Of a stretch of 64,000 nucleotides of DNA, positions 27,315 through 36,505 are shown piece by piece; within the stretch, counting starts at the first letter, position 1, and every line of letters begins with the position of its first letter. Made by a program: the position numbers and the translations under genes. The stretch comes from Nocardioides pinisoli (GTDB lineage Bacteria > Actinomycetota > Actinomycetes > Propionibacteriales > Nocardioidaceae): NCBI RefSeq assembly GCF_024199985.1, contig NZ_JANARS010000006.1:1-64000 (forward strand). The letters run 5' to 3'. The notes beneath the pieces are model-generated. The model was not told the DNA's origin. It searched no databases and worked only from the letters and a program-made list of their open reading frames with translations.

Positions 27315-28684
27315 GACCGGTCCTTCTCGTCAGGGTCGTCGGGGGCGTCGGGGCCCGCGAGCGGGCTGTCGTCGTGGACCTCGTCGCGCTCGTGGGGAGG
27401 TGGCGCGATGTCCTCCTCGAGCGCGTCGTCCGGGTCGTCCTCGCCGACGTCGGTGTAGGACGCCAGGTGCTGGGCGACCGCGTTGCCCGCCGCGGCCAGG
27501 GGGACGGCGATGAGCGCACCCGCGATGCCGGCCACGAGCACTCCGCAGCCGATGGCGACGATCACGCCGAGCGGGTGCAGCGACACGAAGCGGCCCATCA
27601 GGAACGGCTGCAGCACGTGGCCCTCGATCTGCTGGACCAGGATGACGCCGCCCAGCATGAGGAGCGCCGTCCAGGGCCCCTGGTCCACGAGCGCGACGAG
27701 GATGGCGACCAGACCGGCGACGGTGGCGCCGATCATCGGCACGAACGCGCCGAGGAAGACCAGGACGCCGATGGCGACCACGAAGGGCACGCCGAGGAAC
27801 CAGGCGACGAGCATGATGCCGATCGCGTCGGCGAGGGCGACCAGGACGGTGGCCCGCACGAACTGCGTCAGCGACACCCACGCCACGCGGCCGGAGGCGT
27901 CGACGCGCTCGCGCGCGGCACGGGGGGCGATGCGCACCAGCCACGACCAGATCCGTTCGCCGTCGGCGAGGAAGAAGTAGGTGGAGAACAGCACGATGAA
28001 GAAGCCCGCGACCACGTGGCCGACGGCCGTGCCGACCTCGGTCGCGCGGGTGAGGATCCCGTCGGCACCGGTGCTGCCGGAGACTGCGGACTGCACCTGC
28101 TCGATGTAGCTGTCGAGCTGGGACTCCGACACGTGGAAGGGCCCCGTTCGCAGCCACTCGCGGACCTGGTCCAGGCCGGTGACCACCGAGTCGGCGAGGT
28201 CGTTGGCACCCTGGGCGACCTGCTGGCCGACGAAGGTGAGCAGCAGCGCCACCGTGCCGATGCCGAGCAGCATGACGACACCGGTCGCGAGACCGCGCGG
28301 AACCCCGATCCGCCGCAGCCAGATGACCATCGGCGTGGCCAGCGCGGCGACGAGCAGCGAGATCGCGATCGGCAGCGCGATCACCGCGAAGAAGCGCAGC
28401 GTCCACAGCAGGCCGAGCGCCGCGACCGCGATGACGATCAGCCGCCACGACCAGGCGGCGGCGAGGTCGAGCCCCCACGGCACCTGGGCCCGGCTGAAGT
28501 TGGAGGGACCGGTCGTGAAGGCGGGTTCGGACCGGCGCTCGGCGCGCCCCTGGGCCCACTGCGCGACGATGCGCTCGGTGAGACCGTCCTCCTCCCGGGC
28601 GAGGGCGGCGAAGAGTCGCCGCCGCCCCCTCTCCAACTCGGTGTCACCCGGCGCGTCGGGTGACGGTCTGCCCTGGTCGCTCAC
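27311..28684 (-). CDS. AI-2E family transporter (PerM-like)
   Basis: This polytopic membrane protein has about eight helices and the AI-2E exporter/PerM fold. Hydrophobic blocks fall near residues 82-130 and 135-165, and others lie between 230 and 400. GVLVFLGAFVPMIGATVAG is a conserved family segment. Long soluble tails flank it; the acidic C-tail ends DAPDDPDEKDRS. GTG 28684 (457 residues) is preferred because TAGCGT lies seven bases before it; GTG 28693 is an alternative. The transported substrate is unknown; AI-2 export is a family label only. Confidence 0.88.
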   Translation of the reverse strand: MSDQGRPSPDAPGDTELERGRRRLFAALAREEDGLTERIVAQWAQGRAERRSEPAFTTGPSNFSRAQVPWGLDLAAAWSWRLIVIAVAALGLLWTLRFFAVIALPIAISLLVAALATPMVIWLRRIGVPRGLATGVVMLLGIGTVALLLTFVGQQVAQGANDLADSVVTGLDQVREWLRTGPFHVSESQLDSYIEQVQSAVSGSTGADGILTRATEVGTAVGHVVAGFFIVLFSTYFFLADGERIWSWLVRIAPRAARERVDASGRVAWVSLTQFVRATVLVALADAIGIMLVAWFLGVPFVVAIGVLVFLGAFVPMIGATVAGLVAILVALVDQGPWTALLMLGGVILVQQIEGHVLQPFLMGRFVSLHPLGVIVAIGCGVLVAGIAGALIAVPLAAAGNAVAQHLASYTDVGEDDPDDALEEDIAPPPHERDEVHDDSPLAGPDAPDDPDEKDRS

Positions 28685-28694
28685 GTCCGCCACG

Positions 28695-30101
28695 CTACCG
28701 ATCCCCCGCGGACCTGAGACCACCCAGCAGACGGTGTGCGGCGACGGGGTGCTCCTCGGCCAGCAGGCCGGCGGCGGCGAGCACGTAGTCGTGGTCGACG
28801 ACGACCCGAGGAGCGCGCGGCAGCTGCCAGCCGCCCTCGAAGGCGTCGCCGGTCGCCGGCGCCAGCACCCGGCGTACGGCGTCAGGGCCGCCGTGGCGCA
28901 GCACGCCGCCCGACCCGACCAGCAGGTCGACCTCGCGGAGGTCCTTGCCGCTGCGCTCGACCACGCGGCCCTCCGGGCTCACCACGACGCGGCTGCGGCC
29001 CGCGTGGCGCTCGAGGGCGATGCGGACCGCTGCCGCGGCGATGGCGAGGTCGGCCTCCTGCTCGGCGGCCGGGTCGGGGCAGCCGTCCGGGAGGAGGTCG
29101 GGACGTTCGCGACGTCGTACGGCGGCGGCGTGCAGGTCGTCGTGGCCCGCCGCCTCGACCGTGGAGACCGCCGACCAGCGCATGCCGAGGTCGCCCTCGA
29201 CCGTGCGGGTCACGGGAGTGGTGGCCACGACCTCGCGGGCGAGAGCACCGTCCTCGGGGTCGAGCTCCACGACGCTGTGCACGTCGGTGGTGGCACCGCC
29301 GACGTCGACGACCACGACGTCGCCGGCCCCGCGGTGCTGGTCGTCGAGGCCGCGCGCGAGCAGCTCGACACCGGTGAGCACGACGTCGGGCGTCGCCCCG
29401 CGCACCATGGCGGTGAAGGTGCGGCCATGGGCGTCGGTGCGGCTGCTCAGGTGCTTGCCGCCGATGACGTGGCTCAGGAAGATCTCGCGGATGGCGCGCC
29501 GCGCGCCGTCGGGGGCGAGCACGCCGATGCGGGGCACGACGTTGTCGGCGAGCACGTGCGGGGTGCCGGAGGCGTCGAGCAGCTCGGCCACGACGGGCTG
29601 CGAGTCGACGTTGCCGGCCACGACGACCGGGCCCGGCCACCGCACGCCGGTCAGGAAGCGGGCGTCGCCCTCGAGCACCTCGGCGTTGCCGCCGTCGGTG
29701 CCGCCGACCAGCAGCACCACGTCGGGCTCCGCGGCCCGGAGCTCGGCCAGCTTGGCCTCGTCGAGGCCGCCATGCAGCACCAGCACGACCTTGCCGCCGC
29801 TGGACAGGGCGACACGGCGCCCGGCCTCGGCGGTGACCAGCTCCTCGTTGCCGACGACCGCGATCCGCAGCCCGCCGCCGGCGCTGGAGCAGGCGAGCAC
29901 CTCGGCGTCGAGGGCGCTCGGGTCCTGCTCGGCGAGCGCGGCCACGCAGGCGTCGTAGCCGTCGAGGACGTCGCCGTCGCCCGACGCGTCGGGCAGCGTG
30001 GTGGGGTGGCTCGCGGTCGCGAGCAGCGCGCCGCTGTCGAGGTCGACGAGCGCGGCCTTGGTGAAGGTCGACCCGAAGTCGACGCAGACGACCGCGCTCA
30101 C
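28695..30101 (-). CDS. GlmL/MutL-like protein (glutamate mutase L family)
   Basis: This 468-residue ASKHA-fold ATPase starts VVCVDFGSTFTKAALVD, a phosphate-1 loop. DVVVVDVGGATTDVHSVV (about residues 268-285) is the second nucleotide motif and LLVGSGGVLRHGG the C-terminal one. The family is linked to B12-dependent carbon-skeleton mutases and aminomutases and is thought to be a reactivating chaperone. No mutase subunit is in the window, so the partner is unknown. It overlaps the DUF202 gene upstream by four bases. Confidence 0.85.
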   Translation of the reverse strand: MSAVVCVDFGSTFTKAALVDLDSGALLATASHPTTLPDASGDGDVLDGYDACVAALAEQDPSALDAEVLACSSAGGGLRIAVVGNEELVTAEAGRRVALSSGGKVVLVLHGGLDEAKLAELRAAEPDVVLLVGGTDGGNAEVLEGDARFLTGVRWPGPVVVAGNVDSQPVVAELLDASGTPHVLADNVVPRIGVLAPDGARRAIREIFLSHVIGGKHLSSRTDAHGRTFTAMVRGATPDVVLTGVELLARGLDDQHRGAGDVVVVDVGGATTDVHSVVELDPEDGALAREVVATTPVTRTVEGDLGMRWSAVSTVEAAGHDDLHAAAVRRRERPDLLPDGCPDPAAEQEADLAIAAAAVRIALERHAGRSRVVVSPEGRVVERSGKDLREVDLLVGSGGVLRHGGPDAVRRVLAPATGDAFEGGWQLPRAPRVVVDHDYVLAAAGLLAEEHPVAAHRLLGGLRSAGDR

Positions 30102-30418
30102 GCGACGAGCACGCTGGCGACGCCCGCGACGACGGCGACCAGCACGGCGCCCGTCATCACGACGGCGGTCACCGTGTTGGTGGGCAGCGTCTCGCCCCGG
30201 CGGATGGCGCGGTCGGCCCTCCTGAAGTGCGAGTAGCCCGCCACGCCCGACAGCGCACCCGCGGCCAGGAGGACGAGGGAGAGCGTCGTGGTCGCCACCG
30301 TGACCTCGAAGAGGTGGAAGACCGCGACACCGGCCGCGACCAGCCCGATCGCGGTGCGCACCCAGGCGAGGAACGTCCGCTCGTTGGCGAGGGTGAAGCG
30401 GATGTCCGGATCGGCCAC
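30098..30418 (-). CDS. DUF202/YidH-family membrane protein
   Basis: This 106-residue protein has the DUF202 signature (RFTLANERTFLAWVRTAIGL, about residues 7-26) and three membrane helices. GTG 30418 starts three bases after the metB stop on the minus strand, so it may be co-transcribed with metB. The function of the family is unknown. Confidence 0.88.
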   Translation of the reverse strand: MADPDIRFTLANERTFLAWVRTAIGLVAAGVAVFHLFEVTVATTTLSLVLLAAGALSGVAGYSHFRRADRAIRRGETLPTNTVTAVVMTGAVLVAVVAGVASVLVA

Positions 30419-30420
30419 GG

Positions 30421-31581
30421 TCAGCCCAGGGCCCGGTCGAGGTCGGCGACGAGGTCGTCGACGCTCTCGATGCCGACGCTGAGCCGGACGAGGTCGTCCG
30501 GGACCTCGAGGTCGGTGCCCGCGACGCTCGCGTGGGTCATCCGCCCGGGGTGCTCGATCAGCGACTCGACGCCGCCGAGCGACTCCCCCAGCGTGAACAC
30601 CTCGGCGCGCTCGCAGACCGCGAGGGCCTGCTCGAGGCCACCCGCGACGCGGAACGAGACCATGCCGCCGAAGCGGCGCATCTGGCGCGCGGCCACCTCG
30701 TGGCCGGCGTGGCCGGAGAGGCCCGGGTAGATCACCTCGGTGACCCGCGGGTCGCCGTCGAGGAACGCCACGACCCGCTCCGCGTTGTCGCAGTGGCGGT
30801 CCATCCGCACGCCGAGGGTCTTGAGGCCGCGGTGGGTCAGGAACGCGTCGAAGGGTCCCGCGACCGCGCCCATGGCGTTCTGGTGGTAGCCGATCCTCTC
30901 GGCGAGCTCGAGGTCGCGCACGACGACCGCTCCCCCGACCACGTCGCTGTGCCCGCCGACGTACTTGGTCGTGGAGTGCACCACCACGTCCGCGCCGAGC
31001 GTGAGGGGCTGCTGGAGGTAGGGCGAGGCGAAGGTGTTGTCGACGACGAGCAGCGCGCCAGCGTCGTGGGCGACGGTGGCGAGGGCCTCGATGTCGCCGA
31101 TGGTGAGCATCGGGTTGGTGGGCGTCTCGACCCACACCAGCTTGGTGCGGCCGGGCTCGACGGCCGCGGCCACCGCGTCGGTGTCGGCGACCGATGCCGA
31201 GCTGTGGTCGGTGCCCCAGACCTTGGCGACCTTGTCGAAGAGGCGGTGCGTGCCGCCGTAGGCGTCGTCGGGGATGACGACGTGGTCGCCCGGGCGGGTC
31301 AGCGCGCGGATGATCGTGTCCTCGGCGGCGAGGCCGGAGGCGAAGGCGAACCCCTTCTCGCCGTCCTCGACCGCTGCCAGCGCGCCCTCGAGCGCCGTAC
31401 GGGTCGGGTTGGCGGACCGGCTGTACTCGTAGCCGCCGCGCAGGCCGCCGACACCGTCCTGCTTGTAGGTGCTGCTGGCGTAGATGGGCGGGTTGACCGC
31501 CCCGGTCATCGCGTCGGGCTCGTAGCCGGCGTGGATCGCACGCGTCTCGAACCCGGCCTTGTTGGCGCGTTCCTGGGTCAC
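30421..31581 (-). CDS. metB: cystathionine gamma-synthase
   Basis: This 386-residue PLP enzyme of the Cys/Met metabolism family condenses O-acyl-homoserine with cysteine. The PLP lysine is K206 (VHSTTKYVGGHSD). Other motifs are YEYSRSANPTR, FASGLAA and the C-terminal SLGGVESLIEHP. Cystathionine gamma-lyase is a close alternative, because cbs is also present at 52949. GTG 31581 lies six bases after TACCCT. Confidence 0.9.
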   Translation of the reverse strand: MTQERANKAGFETRAIHAGYEPDAMTGAVNPPIYASSTYKQDGVGGLRGGYEYSRSANPTRTALEGALAAVEDGEKGFAFASGLAAEDTIIRALTRPGDHVVIPDDAYGGTHRLFDKVAKVWGTDHSSASVADTDAVAAAVEPGRTKLVWVETPTNPMLTIGDIEALATVAHDAGALLVVDNTFASPYLQQPLTLGADVVVHSTTKYVGGHSDVVGGAVVVRDLELAERIGYHQNAMGAVAGPFDAFLTHRGLKTLGVRMDRHCDNAERVVAFLDGDPRVTEVIYPGLSGHAGHEVAARQMRRFGGMVSFRVAGGLEQALAVCERAEVFTLGESLGGVESLIEHPGRMTHASVAGTDLEVPDDLVRLSVGIESVDDLVADLDRALG

Positions 31582-31587
31582 GATCCG

Positions 31588-31657
31588 AGGGTAGACCCCG
31601 CGGTCCTCGGCCCGGACAGGGGAACGACCGACTTGTGCGGGGCGCGACAATGGAGGC
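31588..31657. promoter_or_regulatory. divergent leaderless promoters, metB and msrA
   Basis: TACCCT (minus strand, 31593-31588) lies six bases before the metB GTG, and GACAAT (31646-31651) lies six bases before the msrA ATG. No SAM-riboswitch-like structure is seen in the 76-bp gap. Confidence 0.5.
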
Positions 31658-32308
<651 letters not shown>

Positions 32309-32323
32309 GCAGGCTGCTGCCGG

Positions 32324-32734
32324 TCACACCTGGCGGCCACGCTCGATCAGGCTCAGCACGGCACGCGCCGCGGCGTCGGCCGCCCCGACGTCGACGTGGT
32401 CCTCCTGCTGCTCCCCCACCTGCAGCCGTACGACGTGCCCGCCCGAGCGCGCGGTGAGGCTGAGGAAGTGCCTGCCGAGGCGCTCGAGCAGCTGGTCGAG
32501 GCGCGGCAGCCACACCGCCTCGTGGTCCTCGATGGCGTCGAGGGCCCACTCGGTCGTGCCGTTGAGGGCGAGGACGCGGCCGGTGGGGTAGTCCCGCACC
32601 TCGACGACCATGTCGCTGACGGTGAAGACCTCCTGCTCGAGCTCGCGGTCGGGCAGCCAGAACCGGTCGCCGTTGGCGGGCGTCCACGCGAGCCCGGCGT
32701 CGTGCAGGCGGCGGGCGAGGTCAGGGGAGATCAC
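32324..32734 (-). CDS. conserved hypothetical protein, 136 residues
   Basis: I do not recognise a characterised family. The protein is soluble and starts MISPDLARRLHDAGLAWTPA. DRFWLPDRELEQEVFTVSDM and GTTEWALDAIE follow, a pattern I associate with actinobacterial hypotheticals. The start GTG 32734 lies six bases after a GACACT hexamer, supporting a real leaderless gene. It is convergent with msrA, 15 bases apart. Confidence 0.7.
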   Translation of the reverse strand: MISPDLARRLHDAGLAWTPANGDRFWLPDRELEQEVFTVSDMVVEVRDYPTGRVLALNGTTEWALDAIEDHEAVWLPRLDQLLERLGRHFLSLTARSGGHVVRLQVGEQQEDHVDVGAADAAARAVLSLIERGRQV

Positions 32735-32808
32735 CTCGCCAGTGTCGCTCAGGCCGGGTGACGCAATCTCGCTGGCGCGTCACGAGGTCACACCTGCACG
32801 ATGACCCC

Positions 32809-33714
32809 ATGACGGCCCCGAGCGGACTCCCCGACGGACTCACCACCCGGCCTCTCACCCTCGCCGACGCCGAGGCGGTGCACCGCGCCATCGCTGCCGA
32901 GGAGGTGGTGGACCTCGGCGAGGCGGAGATGACCCTGGAGGACGTCGTCGCCGACTGGCAGCGGCCCAGCTATGACATCGCCGCGCGCACGATCGGCGTC
33001 TTCGACGGCGACCAGCTCGTGGCCTACGGCGACTTCAGCGATGTCGACGTGGCCTACGCCGCGGTCCTCCCGACCTACCAGGGCCGCGGCATCGGCACCG
33101 CCATCGCGCGGTGGCTGCAGGCGACGGCCCGCGCCGCGGGGTCCACCAGGATCGGCACCCAGGTGCCGCAGGACAGCGCGGCGGACCGGCTCATGCGCGA
33201 CCTCGGCTACGAGGAGCGCTGGACGGCCTGGGACCTCGAGCTGCCCAGGGACACCAGCATCGAGGCGCAGCCCCTGCCCGAGGGCTTCGTGCTGCGCGAC
33301 GCCACCGAGTCCGACCGGGCCTCGGCCTGGACGCTGGTCGAGGACTGCTTCCTGGAGTGGTCCGAGCGCGACCGGATGAGCCTCACGGACTTCGGCGCGC
33401 GGGTGTGGGACCGACCCGGCTTCGCACCGTGGAACCTGCGCCTGCTCGTCTCGCCCGACGATGGGCTCGTGGGCGCCACCCATGTCTTCCTGGCCGGTGA
33501 CAGCGCCTACGTGGCCCGCATCGCGGTCCGCCCCGACCACCGCGGTCGCGGCCTGGCGCCGTCGATGCTGGTGGACGCGTTCGGTCGAGCCCGCGAGCAC
33601 GGCGCCGACCGCTGCTACCTCTCCACCGACACGCGGGCGGGGGCGCGCGGGCTCTACGAGAAGGTGGGCATGGTCGTGGCCTCGACGTGGGTGAACCGGG
33701 CCATCACGCTCTGA
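32809..33714 (+). CDS. tandem GNAT-family acetyltransferase
   Basis: This 301-residue protein has two GNAT domains. The N-terminal one (about 10-150) has PTYQGRGIGTAIARWL. The C-terminal one (about 160-300) has RPDHRGRGLAPSMLVDAF and YEKVGMVVASTWV. Both keep the acetyl-CoA loop (Q/RxxGxG/A). Such tandem proteins include mycothiol synthase-like enzymes, but this one is too divergent to call MshD. ATG 32809 lies six bases after CACGAT. Confidence 0.85.
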   Translation: MTAPSGLPDGLTTRPLTLADAEAVHRAIAAEEVVDLGEAEMTLEDVVADWQRPSYDIAARTIGVFDGDQLVAYGDFSDVDVAYAAVLPTYQGRGIGTAIARWLQATARAAGSTRIGTQVPQDSAADRLMRDLGYEERWTAWDLELPRDTSIEAQPLPEGFVLRDATESDRASAWTLVEDCFLEWSERDRMSLTDFGARVWDRPGFAPWNLRLLVSPDDGLVGATHVFLAGDSAYVARIAVRPDHRGRGLAPSMLVDAFGRAREHGADRCYLSTDTRAGARGLYEKVGMVVASTWVNRAITL

Positions 33715-33720
33715 CAGCAC

Positions 33721-33735
33721 CGGGGTCCGACCCCG
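33721..33735. terminator. short GC hairpin
   Basis: CGGGGT and ACCCCG pair around a CCG loop, seven bases after the acetyltransferase stop and directly before the TAGCCT element of the next gene. It is a weak terminator candidate. Confidence 0.4.
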
Positions 33736-33753
33736 CCCGCTAGCCTCCTCGCC

Positions 33754-34674
33754 ATGGTCGAGGTGGTCGTGCACGGCCCGGCGTCGTGGAACCAGGTCGT
33801 CGACCTGGACGAGCTTCCCGCGCCCGTGCCGCACATGCAGTTCGCGCGGGCGCACCGGAGCGTGCTCGGCGGCACGTCCGCGGGCAAGGCGGCGCACCTC
33901 CGGGAGCTCGGCGTCGACGTCGAGCTCCACACCGTCCTGGGCACCGACGCCGCGGCGGCGGAGATCGAGGCGGCGCTGCGGCGGGCCGCGGTCCGGAGCG
34001 TGACGACGTACGTCGACGGGCCGAGCGAGCGGCACCTCAACCTGATGGACCCCCGGGGTGGGCGCGTCTCGCTCTACCTCGACGTCCCGCGGGTGGGGCC
34101 CGAGCACACCGCCGCCGCGACGCCGACCCTGCGCCGAGCAGCCGCCGGTGCGCGCGCCGTCGTCCTCGACCTGAGCGAGACCTCACGCGCCGTGGTCGAC
34201 GACGTCGTCGCGAGCGGCACCCCGATCTGGACCGACCTGCACGACTGGGACGGACGGAGCGCCTTCCACGCGCCCTTCGCCGACGCGGCGAGCTTCGTCT
34301 TCATGAACGGCGACCGCGCGCCGTCGGTGCGCGAGCTGCTCCGGGCCTGCGTCTCGCGAGGAGCGGAGCTCGCCGTCTGCACGCTCGGCGCCGACGGCGC
34401 CCTGGCGATGGACGGCCGGGGCGAGGAGATCCACGTCGCGGCCGAGCCGGTCGCGAGCGTCGTCGACACCAACGGGGCCGGTGACGGGTTCATGGCCGGC
34501 TACCTCGCCGCCCACCTCGACGGCGCGGACGTGCCCACGGCGCTGGCGGCGGGCGCGCGGCAGGCCGCCCGCGCCCTCGGCACCCACCAGCTCTGCCCCT
34601 CGCTCGACGGCTCGTCAGACCTCTCGTCCGACCGGGCTGTCGATCCGGGCGGGCCTCGTCCGTCAGAGTGGTGA
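33754..34674 (+). CDS. PfkB-family carbohydrate kinase
   Basis: This 306-residue ribokinase-like protein has the N-terminal GGTSAGKAAHLRELG and the C-terminal signature DTNGAGDGFMAGYLAAHL with the catalytic aspartate. The substrate, a sugar or nucleoside, cannot be assigned. ATG 33754 lies seven bases after TAGCCT, a leaderless pattern. The short Ser/Pro-rich tail after about residue 285 is not part of the fold. Confidence 0.88.
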   Translation: MVEVVVHGPASWNQVVDLDELPAPVPHMQFARAHRSVLGGTSAGKAAHLRELGVDVELHTVLGTDAAAAEIEAALRRAAVRSVTTYVDGPSERHLNLMDPRGGRVSLYLDVPRVGPEHTAAATPTLRRAAAGARAVVLDLSETSRAVVDDVVASGTPIWTDLHDWDGRSAFHAPFADAASFVFMNGDRAPSVRELLRACVSRGAELAVCTLGADGALAMDGRGEEIHVAAEPVASVVDTNGAGDGFMAGYLAAHLDGADVPTALAAGARQAARALGTHQLCPSLDGSSDLSSDRAVDPGGPRPSEW

Positions 34675-34709
34675 CGGGCCGCACGGGGCGGCCGCACAGG
34701 AGGAGCGAC

Positions 34710-35078
34710 ATGACGCAGTACGCCATCTACTTCAACCAGCAGTGGGTCGGGGACCACCCGGCCGAGTGGTTTCAGACCCGGGTCGAGCCGAGCATGGCGG
34801 TGATCGGCGAGATGAAGGCGGCCGGCGTCCTGGTCTTCGCCGGCGGGCTCGAGGAGGACATCTCCCAGGCCTTCAGCGCCGACGCGACGAGCGGGACCAT
34901 CTCGATCACCGACGGTCCCTACACGGAGACCACCGAGTTCCTCGGCGGTCTCACCGTCATCGACGTCCCCGACGACGACGCCGCCCGCTACTGGGCGGGA
35001 CGGGTCGCCGAGGGATGCGGCTGGCCGCAGGAGGTCCGCCGCTTCGGAGCCGTGCCCGAGCTCGGGTCGAGGGACTGA
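34710..35078 (+). CDS. YCII/DGPF-domain protein
   Basis: This 122-residue protein of the YCII-related (DGPF) family has the signature DGPYTETTEFLGGLTVIDV near residues 72-90. The family is often linked to sigma factors or small oxidoreductase-like roles, but no ECF sigma gene is adjacent. ATG 34710 has AGGAGG-type purines upstream. The next gene starts five bases downstream. Confidence 0.85.
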   Translation: MTQYAIYFNQQWVGDHPAEWFQTRVEPSMAVIGEMKAAGVLVFAGGLEEDISQAFSADATSGTISITDGPYTETTEFLGGLTVIDVPDDDAARYWAGRVAEGCGWPQEVRRFGAVPELGSRD

Positions 35079-35082
35079 GCCG

Positions 35083-35442
35083 GTGGCCGACCGACCCGAG
35101 ATCGTCTGCATCTGCGGCTCGACCCGGTTCGCGGACGAGATGAGCATCGCGAACCGCGACCTGACCTTCTCGGGGGTCATCGTCGTCGCGCCGGGCGTCT
35201 TCCTGCGGACCGCGGAGCACGGGACGGACGGGGCCGACGAGGCGGGCCGGACGATCACCGACGAGCAGAAGGCGGCGCTGGACGCCCTGCACCTCCGCAA
35301 GATCGACCTCGCCGACCGGGTCCTGGTCGTCAACCCGGGCGGCTACATCGGCGAGTCCACGAGCCGGGAGATCGCCTACGCCCACGCCACCGGCAAGCCG
35401 GTCTCCTACACCGAGGCGGCTACTGCGCCACCCAGCCGGTGA
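35083..35442 (+). CDS. nucleoside 2-deoxyribosyltransferase-like protein
   Basis: This 119-residue Rossmann-like protein has EIVCICGSTRFADEM at the N-terminus and VLVVNPGGYIGESTSREIAY near residues 85-105. These resemble the nucleoside 2-deoxyribosyltransferase superfamily. It follows the DGPF gene by four bases. The catalytic role is not shown. Its 3' end overlaps the convergent secreted protein gene by 23 bases. Confidence 0.75.
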   Translation: MADRPEIVCICGSTRFADEMSIANRDLTFSGVIVVAPGVFLRTAEHGTDGADEAGRTITDEQKAALDALHLRKIDLADRVLVVNPGGYIGESTSREIAYAHATGKPVSYTEAATAPPSR

Positions 35443-35962
35443 AGCTGCGCGGCTCGCCGAGCCAGTCGGTCGGGGTGGTGCTGCCGTCGGTGCGCGTGCC
35501 CGCGACCCGCACGGCGACGCGGACCTCCTCCGGTGAGCCGAGCGCCTCGCGCGAGATCCGGAACCGCACGTGCTCGGTGTCGTAGTCGACCTTCATCCGA
35601 TACGAGCCCTCGACGGGCTCGCCACGCCTGTCCGAGAAGCCGTCGACCGCGAGCAGCTGGTAGTCGGTGCCCTCGAAGAAGCCACCCGAGAAGAGGTACT
35701 CCGGGCCGCGGTCGTCGGGGTCGGTGTCGAGGAACACCGAGCCGGACGACCCGGTCCGCCAGGACGGCCGCAGGTTGGTGTGGGTCGTCGTCACGACGAC
35801 GTTGGCGCTCTTGTGCTCGACCTCGACCGACAGGAGGTCGACGCCGTGGCCGAGGTCCGCGGGGTCGGAGACGCCGATGCCGTCGGCGTTGGCCGCGGAG
35901 GTCTGGGTCAGGGCGAGGGCGGCGACCGCGAGGGTCGCGGCGCTCAGGAGGGTCGTACGCAT
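35420..35962 (-). CDS. secreted protein of unknown function
   Basis: This 180-residue protein has a typical signal peptide (MRTTLLSAATLAVAALALT, cleavage near SAANA). The mature part is beta-rich, with RISREALG and a DTDPDDRGPEY segment that looks acidic and possibly metal-binding. I recognise no family. ATG 35962 places the signal peptide at the N-terminus; upstream codons would add an unlikely basic extension. Confidence 0.75.
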   Translation of the reverse strand: MRTTLLSAATLAVAALALTQTSAANADGIGVSDPADLGHGVDLLSVEVEHKSANVVVTTTHTNLRPSWRTGSSGSVFLDTDPDDRGPEYLFSGGFFEGTDYQLLAVDGFSDRRGEPVEGSYRMKVDYDTEHVRFRISREALGSPEEVRVAVRVAGTRTDGSTTPTDWLGEPRSFTGWVAQ

Positions 35963-36053
35963 CGGTGCTGGTCCGTTCTGTCGTCGGGCCCCCCGGGCGG
36001 GGGACTGACAGGAGAGACGCGATCGAGCGCCTCGAGGTTGCACCGGACGTCCC

Positions 36054-36341
36054 TCAGTCGCGCCCGACCTGCATCCGCACCTCGACGACCTGACCGAGAT
36101 CGACGTCCTCGGCGCGACGCACGGCCACCTTCAACGGGAGGAACCACGTGTCCTCGCGGGGGAACATGGCCGTGGTGAACTCCGTCTCGCCGATCCACGC
36201 GCGGACGGGCACGACGCCCCAGTAGACGACCTCGGCCTTCACCTCGTCGACGAGGTCGGCCGCGTCGGACGGGAGCACGACGAAGACGTAGGGCGCCGGG
36301 CCGCGCCACTCGACCACCTCGCCGGCGAACTCGATCTCCAT
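36054..36341 (-). CDS. DUF1905 domain protein
   Basis: This 95-residue protein matches the DUF1905 beta-barrel family: MEIEFAGEVVEWRGPAPYVF at the start, VYWGVVPVRAWIGET in the middle and TWFLPLKVAVRRAE before the end. ATG 36341 has a GAAGG purine tract upstream. The function is unknown. Confidence 0.85.
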   Translation of the reverse strand: MEIEFAGEVVEWRGPAPYVFVVLPSDAADLVDEVKAEVVYWGVVPVRAWIGETEFTTAMFPREDTWFLPLKVAVRRAEDVDLGQVVEVRMQVGRD

Positions 36342-36397
36342 CGCCCCACCTTCCCAGCAACCGGGCCCGCGGGCGTGCAGGTGCCCGCACGGACACC

Positions 36398-36434
36398 GAG
36401 GCGGGCGGAAGACCCCACGGCCTCCGCCCGCCTC
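36398..36434. terminator. strong hairpin downstream of subtilase
   Basis: A perfect 12-bp stem, GAGGCGGGCGGA with TCCGCCCGCCTC, has a 13-base loop. It lies downstream of the leftward subtilase gene (ends 36506). A second GC-rich inverted repeat is at about 36368-36390. Confidence 0.75.
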
Positions 36435-36505
36435 GCACCGTCGCGCCCCTGTCGCACGACGGCCCTCCTCGGAGGGTCTGGTCCAGCCCTGTGGTGAGCC
36501 GGTGC

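Noticed and set aside
31582-31657. SAM or cobalamin riboswitch before metB
   Set aside because: The gap is only 76 bases and metB appears leaderless.
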